29,398 nt of DNA from assembly GCA_035486135.1 (NCBI GenBank), contig DATHNI010000141.1, forward strand, positions 1 to 29,398, given 5' to 3'. Under the pieces are notes generated by a model. The model was not told the origin of the DNA and did no database searches. It worked only from the letters and a program-made list of their open reading frames with translations. The stretch comes from JASHVB01 sp035486135. Lineage in GTDB: Bacteria; Pseudomonadota; Alphaproteobacteria; Acetobacterales; Acetobacteraceae. Below are positions 8,108 through 14,952 of the stretch, piece by piece (position 1 is the first letter of the stretch; each line of letters opens with the position of its first letter). Position numbers and translations under genes: made by a program.

Positions 8108-8129
8108 TTCGCGGAGGCTGCATGCTGAT

Positions 8130-8471
8130 TCAATCAGCAAGGCGACGGGTGAACCGGATGCGATTTTGCCTCGGCCCTGGGTTCGCGCCAGTCGTTCGAA
8201 GCCCGGCGGTAACCACGAGTTCGTCGACATCCATCATCTCCATCACTGCCTGTGCCAGGACGATCAGGTTTGCTGGTCCTACCTGATTGGCGGAGGTCAA
8301 CTCTCCGTGCATATGTAGCCCGGCAAGTATCAAACTGCGCCCAACTTGTGATGGCGTGGCCATCGCTCGGAGTTCGCCTGCAGGCGACGCGATCGTAACG
8401 GTCACCACGGGATGCTCGACGAGCCCATCGAGAAAGGTGATCGCGATCTCGTTCTTCCGCCAGATCGCCAT
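8130..8471 (-). CDS. Hypothetical 113-aa protein, partner of XRE gene
   Basis: Not recognised. The product starts MAIWRKNEIAITFLDGLVEH, has a predicted mixed alpha/beta fold and no signal peptide or membrane segment. It ends with a striking, basic motif region (VTAGLRTTGANPG then RIRFTRRL). No RelE/HigB-like or nuclease catalytic signature is obvious. It lies 22 bp upstream of an XRE regulator on the same strand, an order resembling higBA-type modules. Start at 8471 has only a weak ribosome-binding site. It could be a toxin, a ligand-binding partner of the regulator, or an unrelated small protein. Confidence 0.6.
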   Translation of the reverse strand: MAIWRKNEIAITFLDGLVEHPVVTVTIASPAGELRAMATPSQVGRSLILAGLHMHGELTSANQVGPANLIVLAQAVMEMMDVDELVVTAGLRTTGANPGPRQNRIRFTRRLAD

Positions 8472-8580
8472 TTCACTATGCCATTGGCGGAGTAAAATTC
8501 AAGGGTGCGGGGCGCCCAATTTCGTCCCACACCCCGCCAAAACCGCACACTCCGAACGCGCCGAACCGAAAGCCACAGCC

Positions 8581-8603
8581 GGCGCTGGTCGCGACCCAGC
8601 GCC
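8581..8603 (-). terminator. Hairpin terminator after the ACS-type MFS gene
   Basis: An 8-bp perfect stem (GGCGCTGG at 8581-8588 pairing with CCAGCGCC at 8596-8603) with a 7-nt loop, 17 bases beyond the stop of the minus-strand MFS gene at 8621. On the minus strand it is followed by a weak T-rich stretch (GGCTTTCGGTT), consistent with a modest intrinsic terminator. Confidence 0.5.
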
Positions 8604-8620
8604 AGCGCCGCGGTCAGGGC

Positions 8621-9961
8621 CTATGCGGAACGCTCCATCAGGCGTTCCAGCCGCCGGTCATGGCCAGCCAGCACCACACAGATGGCGGTCAGCAGCGGCC
8701 CCGCCGCCAGGCACAGCAGCCCGATATCGGCGCTGCCGGTTGCATCCTTCACCAAGCCGTAGACCGACGGGCCAAGCCACCCGCCCAGATTGCCGACAGC
8801 GTTGATCATCGCGAGGCCGCCCGCCGCGGCAACGCCGGTCAGCATGGCGCTCGGCAGCGACCAGAACGTCGGCACCAGCGACTGCTGGCCCATCATCGCG
8901 ATGCAAAGCAGGATCATCGTGATCACCGGGTGGCCGGCGCCAATCAGTACGCAGGACGCCAAGCCTCCCGCGGCGACCAGGGCCGCACCGGCAACGTGCC
9001 AGGTTCGCTCGCCATGCAGGTCGGAATGGTAGCCCCAGTAGATCATCGCGACGAAGGCAAACAGGTAGGGCAGTGCGCTGACCAGGCCGATATAGCCGGT
9101 GGAGATACCCAGCCCCTTGACGATCAGCGGCAGGAAGAACACCAGGCCGTAGGAAGATCCGTTCTGCCCGACATAGGCCAGCGTCAGCAGCCACAACTTC
9201 GGATTGCTGAACGCCTGGCCGAGTGAGTACTTCCGCACCGCCTCTTTCTGTGCTTGCTCGGAGTCCAGCCGGTTCTGCAGCCAGGTCCTCTGCGCCGGCG
9301 TCAGCCACGCGGCGTCGTGCGGCCGATCCGTCAGCAGCATCCACGTCACGTAGCACATGATGATCGGCGGAACTCCCTCGATGATGAACAGCCACTGCCA
9401 GCCCTGCAGGCCCATCCAGCCTTGCAGCATCAGCAACAGCCCGCCGATCGGCGGTCCCAGGAACAGCGAGATCACACTTGCTGACTGGAAAATACCCATC
9501 ATCCGGGTGCGGTAATAGGATGGGAACCACCAGGTCATGTACAGCAGCACGCCCGGGTAGAACCCGGCCTCGGCCAGCCCGAGCAGTACTCGGTTGATGT
9601 AGAAGCTTCCCTCACTCCACACGAAACCGGTCAACGCGGCGACGATGCCCCAGGTGATCAGGATGCGGGCGATCCAGCGCCGCGCCCCCACCTTATTGAG
9701 GATCAGGTTGCTGGGAATCTCGCCAATGAAGTAGCCCAGGAAGAACAGCCCGGCGCCGAAGCCGAACACCGTGTTGCTGAACCCGAGATACTTGACCATC
9801 GTCGTCGCGGCCATGCCGACGTTCGACCGATCCAGGTAGGCACAGAAATAGCCCAGCATGAGCACCGGCATCAGCCGCCAGGTCACTCGTTTGATGGTCT
9901 CTCGTTCGATCGGCTCGATCCCATGCAGCGACAGCTCGCTTGCATCTACCCTCGCGTCCAT
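8621..9961 (-). CDS. MFS transporter, anion:cation symporter (ACS/phthalate permease) type
   Basis: Inner-membrane permease of 446 aa with 12 predicted helices. The start RVTWRLMPVLMLGYFCAYLD followed by RSNVGMA is the signature of ACS-family symporters for organic anions (tartrate, galactonate, phthalate, 4-hydroxyphenylacetate). GEIPSNLILNKVGARRWIAR is the helix 2-3 loop, and the middle contains RVLLGLAEAGFYPGVLLYMT. A long cytoplasmic loop (TDRPHDAAWLTPAQRTWLQN) links the halves. The ATG at 9961 follows GGAGG at normal spacing. No catabolic gene is adjacent, so the anion is unknown. An FNR-like box lies about 280 nt upstream (10240-10253). Confidence 0.9.
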   Translation of the reverse strand: MDARVDASELSLHGIEPIERETIKRVTWRLMPVLMLGYFCAYLDRSNVGMAATTMVKYLGFSNTVFGFGAGLFFLGYFIGEIPSNLILNKVGARRWIARILITWGIVAALTGFVWSEGSFYINRVLLGLAEAGFYPGVLLYMTWWFPSYYRTRMMGIFQSASVISLFLGPPIGGLLLMLQGWMGLQGWQWLFIIEGVPPIIMCYVTWMLLTDRPHDAAWLTPAQRTWLQNRLDSEQAQKEAVRKYSLGQAFSNPKLWLLTLAYVGQNGSSYGLVFFLPLIVKGLGISTGYIGLVSALPYLFAFVAMIYWGYHSDLHGERTWHVAGAALVAAGGLASCVLIGAGHPVITMILLCIAMMGQQSLVPTFWSLPSAMLTGVAAAGGLAMINAVGNLGGWLGPSVYGLVKDATGSADIGLLCLAAGPLLTAICVVLAGHDRRLERLMERSA

Positions 9962-10274
9962 GTTCGTTCCTCCTGGTCGCGCACGACCTGCGTTTGCTCA
10001 TGTGATCGGGAAATGCCCAGGTTTTGCCCCCCATCAGGATGGGCGGCGGCCGGCGGACAACGCGACCGATGGTGTCTCACTCGGGCAAATTGGATCGCCA
10101 AGGCACCCGGTATCACTCGGGTCCCCTTGGGGCCGGACGGCGTGGTCTGGGCCATCGCACGGTTTCCTCAACGCCTGACCCAAGCTGGCTTGCGACAGCA
10201 CGGGACAGCATCATTACGAGGGCGCCGCAGGTACGATCCATGATCTAGATCAATCGATTGGCCGCAATCGTGCG
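9962..10274. other. Intergenic region between slipin and MFS genes
   Basis: A 313-bp gap between two minus-strand genes. Apart from the ribosome-binding site of the MFS gene and the FNR-like palindrome at 10240-10253, no gene, terminator or RNA was found. Short open frames on both strands lack ribosome-binding sites and family features. Confidence 0.6.
10240..10253 (-). promoter_or_regulatory. FNR/FixK/Anr-type binding site candidate
   Basis: ATGATCTAGATCAA on the plus strand (TTGATCTAGATCAT on the minus strand) matches the FNR-class consensus TTGAT-N4-ATCAA in 9 of 10 defined positions and contains a perfect 12-bp palindrome. On the minus strand a CGTAAT -10-like hexamer (10218-10213) would place the box centre about 41 bases upstream of a start near 10206, a class II activator position. 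The presumed target is the MFS gene at 9961, with a long leader. Prediction only. Confidence 0.45.
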
Positions 10275-11057
10275 TCAACCGGCCGGTTGCGACGGTCTGC
10301 CCAGCGCCTGCGTCAACCCAACCACGCTGCCCAGGCTGTTCGCCATGTCGGTCGGGATCAGCACGGTGGTGCCGCGCTCCTTGTTCATCTCGTACAGCAG
10401 GTTCATCTGGCGCAATTGCAGGGCATGCGGGCTGCCGGCATACAGCGTCGCCGCCGCCACCACCTGCGCTGCAATCTCCCGCTCGGCCGAGGCCAGGGTC
10501 ACCCGCGCGTCCTTCTCCCGTTCCGCCTGCGCCTGGCGGCTCATCGCGTCCTGCAACTCGCGCGGGATCGACACGTCCTTGATCTCCACGCTGCGCACCG
10601 CCACGCCCCAGGTGATCGTCTTGTCGCCGATCGTCGCCCGCAATTGCTCGTCCGCCATCTTGCGGTCCGAAAGCAGCCGCTGGAGTTCGGTGGAACCGAT
10701 CATCTCGCGCAGGCTGGTCTGCGCGACGCGCTCCACCGCCTCGCGGTAGTTGGCGATTCGAATGGCCGCATGCTCTGCGTTGTCCACCTGCCAGAACACG
10801 ATCGCGTCCACCCCCACCGCCACCGTGTCGCGGGTCAGTGCTTGCTCTGCGGTGATGGTGGTCGTCATGATGCGCAGGTCGATCACCTGCGCCACGCTGT
10901 CGATCAGCGGGAACAGCAAATAGAGGCCAGGGCCCTTCACCTCGAGGAAGCGTCCCAGCCGCAGCACCACGGCGCGCTGCCACTCCGATGCGATGCGGAT
11001 GGAGCGCAGCAGGATCAGCAGCACGATGGCCAGGACGACGAGGATGGCGATGCTCAT
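10275..11057 (-). CDS. Slipin / stomatin-like SPFH-domain protein
   Basis: Membrane-anchored scaffold protein of 260 aa. An N-terminal membrane segment (about 2-19, SIAILVVLAIVLLILL) is followed by an SPFH/band 7 domain (SEWQRAVVLRLGRFLEVKGP, FPLIDSVAQVIDLR, TRDTVAVGVDAIVFWQV, AQTSLREMIGSTELQRLLSD). A helical, coiled-coil-prone stretch rich in Ala, Glu and Arg (about 170-215) comes next. Such proteins form large rings at the inner membrane and usually pair with an NfeD-like membrane protein encoded next door; no nfeD-like gene is in this window on either side. Role is probably membrane organisation or protease control. The ribosome-binding site before 11057 is weak. Confidence 0.9.
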   Translation of the reverse strand: MSIAILVVLAIVLLILLRSIRIASEWQRAVVLRLGRFLEVKGPGLYLLFPLIDSVAQVIDLRIMTTTITAEQALTRDTVAVGVDAIVFWQVDNAEHAAIRIANYREAVERVAQTSLREMIGSTELQRLLSDRKMADEQLRATIGDKTITWGVAVRSVEIKDVSIPRELQDAMSRQAQAEREKDARVTLASAEREIAAQVVAAATLYAGSPHALQLRQMNLLYEMNKERGTTVLIPTDMANSLGSVVGLTQALGRPSQPAG

Positions 11058-11583
11058 GGCGGCAATGCTCTAGGTTATGGGAGACGTCGTATAGCGGATT
11101 GCCGCCCAGCCTGCGCCTGGTGTGACCGCGGCATCAGCCATGGCCAAGTGCCGACGCGCGCGGCCAGCCTGTCGTTGCGAGCAGCAAAGCGACAAAGCAA
11201 TCCCCCGACTGGCGAACCGAGGGCTGCTCGTCAGGCAGGGATTCCGGCGTCGCTGCGCGTCTCGCAACGACGTACCTCGATGGATATGGTGGTTGCGTTT
11301 GCAGAATGCTCCCCATGCGCAATCGCTGGCGTCGCGACGGCGAGCAAAAGCGACCGCCGGTTCCGCGACACCGCGGGAGAACATCGAAGCCCCGACACAC
11401 CCCGCGCGCCCTCAAGGTCGGTTTGCTGCTCTCCGTCGCAAGAAATCGGGAGGCGGGCGCTGGAAGCGTCTCAAGGCGATGGCACAGCACGCAGAGGCGG
11501 CCGGGTTCAATCCCCTGCCACCGCAGCATCGGGAGGGGCGCGCGCCGCGCTTCTCCCGACGCTCACGGGCAATCGGCTGACTC
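11058..11583. other. Repeat-containing intergenic region
   Basis: 526 bp between two minus-strand genes. It contains a family B inverted repeat (11171-11271) and otherwise only open frames without ribosome-binding sites or recognisable domains, whose translations are largely of repeat sequence. A GGTTCAATCC stretch near 11503-11515 resembles a tRNA T-arm but no tRNA folds around it. Confidence 0.55.
11171..11271. repeat. Inverted repeat, family B copy 2 (diverged)
   Basis: Outer 11-bp arms GTCGTTGCGAG (11171-11181) and CTCGCAACGAC (11261-11271) enclose an AAGCAATCCC-type motif (11195-11204) and a degenerate GGGATTCCGGCG counterpart. The order TTGCGAG...AAGCAATCCC matches the copy at 23149-23241, but the inner stem is eroded. 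Confidence 0.6.
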
Positions 11584-12483
11584 TCAGACCGCGCCCAGCG
11601 CAATACCGGAATGCATTGGCAGTGCAACGGTATCCGACGGCAATGTGCTGGTGCTCGAGCCAACAAACACTCCGGACGAGTTTTCGCGGACCTGGAGCGT
11701 GCCGCTATCGTTCAGCCGAAGCACGTCGATTGGCCGATTGCCATCGAACAGCGTCAGCAGGTCGTTCGCATAGCTGTAGCTGTCGGCGTTGGTGATGCCA
11801 GCGAGGCCAATCACAAAGGATTCGCTGCCGCTCGCGATATCGACCTGGCCAAGAAATGCGTGAGGCATGCCGATCCCCAGCGAGTCGTGGCCGGCGAGGG
11901 TGACGGATTCCCCCGGCCCGACAAACTTCAGGAAGCTCAGGCCGGAATCTCCATCCACCGCGAAGCTGCCTATGCCGAGCACATTCGCATCGATCGTGGC
12001 GACACAGTTGTATCCGACGGAACTGGCGCCGGAATTGTCGAAGGCCGACAGGCCCGCGCCGTTCATCGTCAGATTGCCGTTGTGCCCTTCAACTGTGACG
12101 ACACCGTTCAACAGCGAATCCGACGCGATGTTCACCGTCGTGGACGTCGTCGCATAGAAGTTGTTATCGATTGTCAGGTTCAGCGTATCGATGCCGCTCG
12201 CATTGAAGACGAAATTCTGCTGCGCGAATGCCGTGGTCCCCGCCACAGCGGTCAGCGATGCGCCGTCCGACAGGTTCACCACCGCAGGGGGCGTATTGCT
12301 GGCGAAGCTGGTTTGCGTTCCGACGTGTAACGTGTCGCCTGACAAATTGCCGCCCGCCATGTTTGCTGTGCCGCTGAACATCTGCAACGTATCGCCGGCC
12401 TGAACCGGTCCCGCTGGCGACCAGTTGTCGCTCTGGTACACGCTGTTGTTGTCGTAACCGCCGACCCACGTGCGAGTTGCCAT
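11584..12483 (-). CDS. Hypothetical beta-rich repetitive protein
   Basis: Unrecognised 299-aa protein. It begins MATRTWVGGYDNNSVYQSDN, with no clear Sec signal peptide. It is dominated by short Gly/Asn/Ser/Thr/Asp-rich strands such as GGNLSGDTLHVGTQTSF, TVEGHNGNLTMNGAGLSAFD and SLGIGMPHAFLGQVDIASGS. This composition resembles a right-handed beta-helix or the passenger of bacterial surface proteins. The C-terminus ends LPMHSGIALGAV without an autotransporter barrel or sorting motif, so any export would need another route (for instance type I). A strong ribosome-binding site (GGGGAGG) precedes the ATG. An FNR-type box (12564-12577), a -10-like TATAGA and an inverted repeat (12533-12552) sit upstream. 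Function unknown. Confidence 0.75.
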   Translation of the reverse strand: MATRTWVGGYDNNSVYQSDNWSPAGPVQAGDTLQMFSGTANMAGGNLSGDTLHVGTQTSFASNTPPAVVNLSDGASLTAVAGTTAFAQQNFVFNASGIDTLNLTIDNNFYATTSTTVNIASDSLLNGVVTVEGHNGNLTMNGAGLSAFDNSGASSVGYNCVATIDANVLGIGSFAVDGDSGLSFLKFVGPGESVTLAGHDSLGIGMPHAFLGQVDIASGSESFVIGLAGITNADSYSYANDLLTLFDGNRPIDVLRLNDSGTLQVRENSSGVFVGSSTSTLPSDTVALPMHSGIALGAV

Positions 12484-12532
12484 CGAAGTACCTCCCCGTT
12501 GGATGCTTAGCCTGTCGCAACCGAGCGACGGT

Positions 12533-12552
12533 GCGATCTATAATGAGATCGC
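12533..12552 (-). promoter_or_regulatory. Inverted repeat overlapping a -10-like element
   Basis: GCGATCT (12533-12539) and AGATCGC (12546-12552) form a perfect 7-bp inverted repeat around ATAATG. The minus-strand -10-like hexamer TATAGA (12542-12537) lies inside it, about 55 bases before the start codon of the repetitive protein gene. A repressor bound here would cover the -10 region. This is a pattern match only. Confidence 0.4.
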
Positions 12553-12563
12553 GTTTCCAATAC

Positions 12564-12577
12564 TTGATTTGAATCAC
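12564..12577 (-). promoter_or_regulatory. FNR/FixK/Anr-type binding site candidate at class II position
   Basis: TTGATTTGAATCAC matches TTGAT-N4-ATCAA in 9 of 10 defined positions. With the minus-strand -10-like TATAGA at 12542-12537 and a start near 12530, its centre falls about 41 bases upstream, exactly where FNR-class activators bind class II promoters. The target would be the repetitive protein gene starting at 12483. It could also influence the divergent cytochrome gene, though that start is more than 700 bp away. Confidence 0.5.
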
Positions 12578-13036
12578 TATAGACCGGAGTTGACACTTCA
12601 CTTCTTCGTGGCGATACAAAGACAAGACGTAAAACGTATCGTTTAGCAGTTGATATGGTCTTCGTCTCGAAGCTGCGCGCCAGATTCCTTCCTTACACGA
12701 ATCATGCATCAAACACGCGCCGGCGGTGGATGGCCAAGGCCATGTTCTGTGCAGACTGCCATTGCTCGCACCTTCCGCCACAGGGAGCGGAATGCAGCGC
12801 CAGCCGCTGCTCTTGCCGGTCCGTCTCGGACGCAGAACCATGCGATGCATGATCGGACGGGACGGGCAGCGCGATTGTCGATCTGGTGGTGCGCGATATC
12901 GCGCCAGCCTGCCTGCTTGAACGTCAGCAACTGACCAGACTGCCAATTTTCTGGTCAATCGGCGGATGGACAATTTGCAGCGCTGCCTCGCTTTGAGTTC
13001 GAGCTCTGCTGAAGCGTTTTAAGGCGGCCTCTAAAG

Positions 13037-13076
13037 CGTTTCGAAACGGCGTCATAGGTGGCGATCGTTCGAACGA
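13037..13076. promoter_or_regulatory. Paired palindromes upstream of the cytochrome gene
   Basis: Two perfect 12-bp palindromes, CGTTTCGAAACG (13037-13048) and TCGTTCGAACGA (13065-13076), have the same central TTCGAA and centres 28 bp apart. They sit about 230-270 bp upstream of the cytochrome start. Such pairs are typical of dimeric regulator operators. The regulator is unknown, and chance is not excluded. Confidence 0.35.
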
Positions 13077-13305
13077 ATTATGTGGCGGAGTAATATCACG
13101 AGAACGTGTGACCGCAATACTTGAAGTAAACGTGAAGTGCCTGAACCTGGTGCAGGCAAAGTTTAATTTGCCAATTGTCATGACGTGCTGCTGGATAATG
13201 ACAAAGTTTGTCGGTGAAGTTCGGCTTGAGTCAGCCAGAACCGACCGGCGCCAGACTGTCATGGCATGGCAAAACTTTTCGCCGCATTGCGGAAAAGGGT
13301 GGCCC

Positions 13306-14763
13306 ATGTTGGGATTCAGCAAACGGACCTGCCTTCTGTTGTCATCTGGCTGCCTCATGCTGTTGCTTGGCAGTGCCGACGCGCAGCAGGCGCCCACACC
13401 TCCAGCCCAGAATCCCTACCTTCAGGGGTCTGAAGGCTACGACCGAGGGCCGCGCGGGCTGACCAGTTACCAACCCATAGCCATCGATCAGCCGTTTGCA
13501 GCCAGGATGGCGCAGGACGTAGCGGCAAAGCCAGGTATTGAACGCGAGCACCAGGCATTGCTCGATCAGCGCTATGACCTGAGTGATCGTCCCGCCCAGG
13601 GTGTCACCATGGAGCATGGCAAGCCCTTGCAAGAAGGTGTGCGCGTCCGGTTGCCCGCGGGGACGACCTGGGAACAACTCGCCGCGATGAGCCCGGACGA
13701 GATCCGCGAGCGCGGGCTGTGGCCGCCTGGGTTCCTCCCGCTGCCGCATCCTATCCACGCGACGGGCGGCTTCGTGTTTCCTCAGGATGCGATCGACGCG
13801 ACCAAGCGCCAGGAGGGGCGGGACCTAACCCGTTTCGACATCGATTTCGACCTGCCGGAACGCTTTCTCGCCGCGTTTCCGCCAGCGATGTACCTGGTCC
13901 AACGTCCGGACCTGGGCGACGTCTCGCAGGGCAAGCTGATTTCGCTGACAAATTATTTCGAGATGTTCAACGGCATCCTGACGCCTCGGCAATTGGAAGG
14001 CCTGCGGTTGCTGGTGACGCCGTTCCCGGAACAGCAGTTCAACGCCACCGACGATCGTAAAGCGGCACAGGCGAGCCAGGGTGCCGCATGCTTCGATTGC
14101 CATAGCAACGGGCATCAGAACGGCGCCACCCACCTGGCACCCGATGCGCGCCCCGAGTGGTATCGTCATCGGCTCAAGACCGTCTCGCTGCGCGGCGTCG
14201 ACATCCAGCGGCTGTTCGGCTCACAGCGGGCGCTGAAAACAGTGGAGGATTTCACTGAGTTCGAGCAGCGAACGGCCTATTTCGACGGTGACATCGTGAT
14301 CGCCACGAAGAAGGGTGTGAACCCGCTGGAGCGCGGCAGCCAGGTCGATTTCATGGCAGACTTCCAGGAGATGCTGGACTTTCCGCCGGCGCCAAAGCTT
14401 GATTTGTTTGGCAAGCTCGACCCCGCCAAGGCGACGCCCGCCGAAACGCGTGGGCAGGATATCTTCTTCGGCAAGGGCCAGTGCGCCAGTTGCCATCAGC
14501 CGCCATACTACACCGACAACCTGATGCATGACCTGAAAACCGAACGGTTCTTCAAGCCGGAACTGGTGAACAACGCGATGGAGGTCGGCGACGGCAATAT
14601 CAAGACGTTTGCCCTGCGCGGTGTGAAGGACAACCCGCCCTACCTGCATGATGAACGTCTGCTGACGCTGGACGACACGGTCGAATTCTTCAATCTCGTG
14701 CTCGGCGACAAGCTGACCACGCAGGAGAAGCAGGACCTCGTGGCGTTCCTGCGCGCCCTGTAG
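13306..14763 (+). CDS. Exported di-haem c-type cytochrome (cytochrome c peroxidase/MauG-like)
   Basis: Periplasmic electron-transfer or redox protein of 485 aa from the ATG at 13306. A Sec signal peptide (about 1-26, CLLLSSGCLMLLLGSADA) directs export. Two haem-attachment motifs are visible: CFDCH (262-266) and CASCH (393-397). Downstream segments FALRGVKDNPPYLHDERLLT and TQEKQDLVAFLRAL are typical of the second haem domain of cytochrome c peroxidase-like proteins. The N-terminal 230 residues are an extra domain of unknown role (GTTWEQLAAMSPDEIRERGL). An upstream in-frame start at 13108 would bury the signal peptide and is rejected; a GGGTGG-type site precedes 13306. Whether it acts as peroxidase, oxidase or electron carrier is not settled. 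No redox partner gene is adjacent. Confidence 0.85.
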   Translation: MLGFSKRTCLLLSSGCLMLLLGSADAQQAPTPPAQNPYLQGSEGYDRGPRGLTSYQPIAIDQPFAARMAQDVAAKPGIEREHQALLDQRYDLSDRPAQGVTMEHGKPLQEGVRVRLPAGTTWEQLAAMSPDEIRERGLWPPGFLPLPHPIHATGGFVFPQDAIDATKRQEGRDLTRFDIDFDLPERFLAAFPPAMYLVQRPDLGDVSQGKLISLTNYFEMFNGILTPRQLEGLRLLVTPFPEQQFNATDDRKAAQASQGAACFDCHSNGHQNGATHLAPDARPEWYRHRLKTVSLRGVDIQRLFGSQRALKTVEDFTEFEQRTAYFDGDIVIATKKGVNPLERGSQVDFMADFQEMLDFPPAPKLDLFGKLDPAKATPAETRGQDIFFGKGQCASCHQPPYYTDNLMHDLKTERFFKPELVNNAMEVGDGNIKTFALRGVKDNPPYLHDERLLTLDDTVEFFNLVLGDKLTTQEKQDLVAFLRAL

Positions 14764-14783
14764 CGACGGGGCCGGCGTTCGCG

Positions 14784-14893
14784 TCATGGTGCGCGAAGGC
14801 GCACCATCCACGACCTTCCAGCGTACATCTGCGAAAAGTCGTGGAGGCCGACCCCGGCCTTCGCTCGGGGCAGGCTCTTCGTCGGCATGACGT
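14784..14893. repeat. Composite palindromic repeat, family D, with terminator-like hairpin
   Basis: ATGGTGCGC (14786-14794) pairs with GCGCACCAT (14799-14807) around a GAAG loop, 22 bases after the cytochrome stop. CCACGAC (14808-14814) pairs with GTCGTGG (14838-14844). GTCATG near 14783 pairs with CATGAC near 14886-14891. GTCATG...CCACGAC elements of this kind are common dispersed repeats in alphaproteobacteria. Here it separates convergent genes and could terminate both. Confidence 0.6.
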
Positions 14894-14952
14894 TGTTGGA
14901 CCGCCGGCGTGTCAACCCTTCAGCGGGCTGGTATAACACCAGGACGACCGGG

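Larger units (their letters stand above)
12484..13305. other. Long, relatively AT-rich intergenic region
   Basis: 822 bp between divergent genes: the repetitive protein (minus) and the di-haem cytochrome (plus). It has visibly lower G+C at about 12540-12660 and 13060-13220 than the rest of the window. It holds the regulatory sites listed separately (12533-12577 and 13037-13076) and no open frame with a convincing ribosome-binding site or domain. The low G+C may mark acquired DNA or simply a large control region. Confidence 0.55.

Noticed and set aside
11501..11525. tRNA-like T-arm (GGGTTCAATCCC followed by CCACCGCA)
   Set aside because: No matching D-arm, anticodon arm or acceptor stem could be placed upstream, and the T-stem has a mismatch. 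Treated as chance or a remnant.
12590..12618. TTGACA, 17-bp spacer, GATACA as a plus-strand sigma-70 promoter
   Set aside because: The -10 match is only 3 of 6, there is no gene within 600 bp downstream on that strand, and the region is better explained by minus-strand signals.
13108..13305. N-terminal extension of the cytochrome gene from 13108
   Set aside because: It would put 66 residues before an obvious signal peptide, and no export signal would then be N-terminal.
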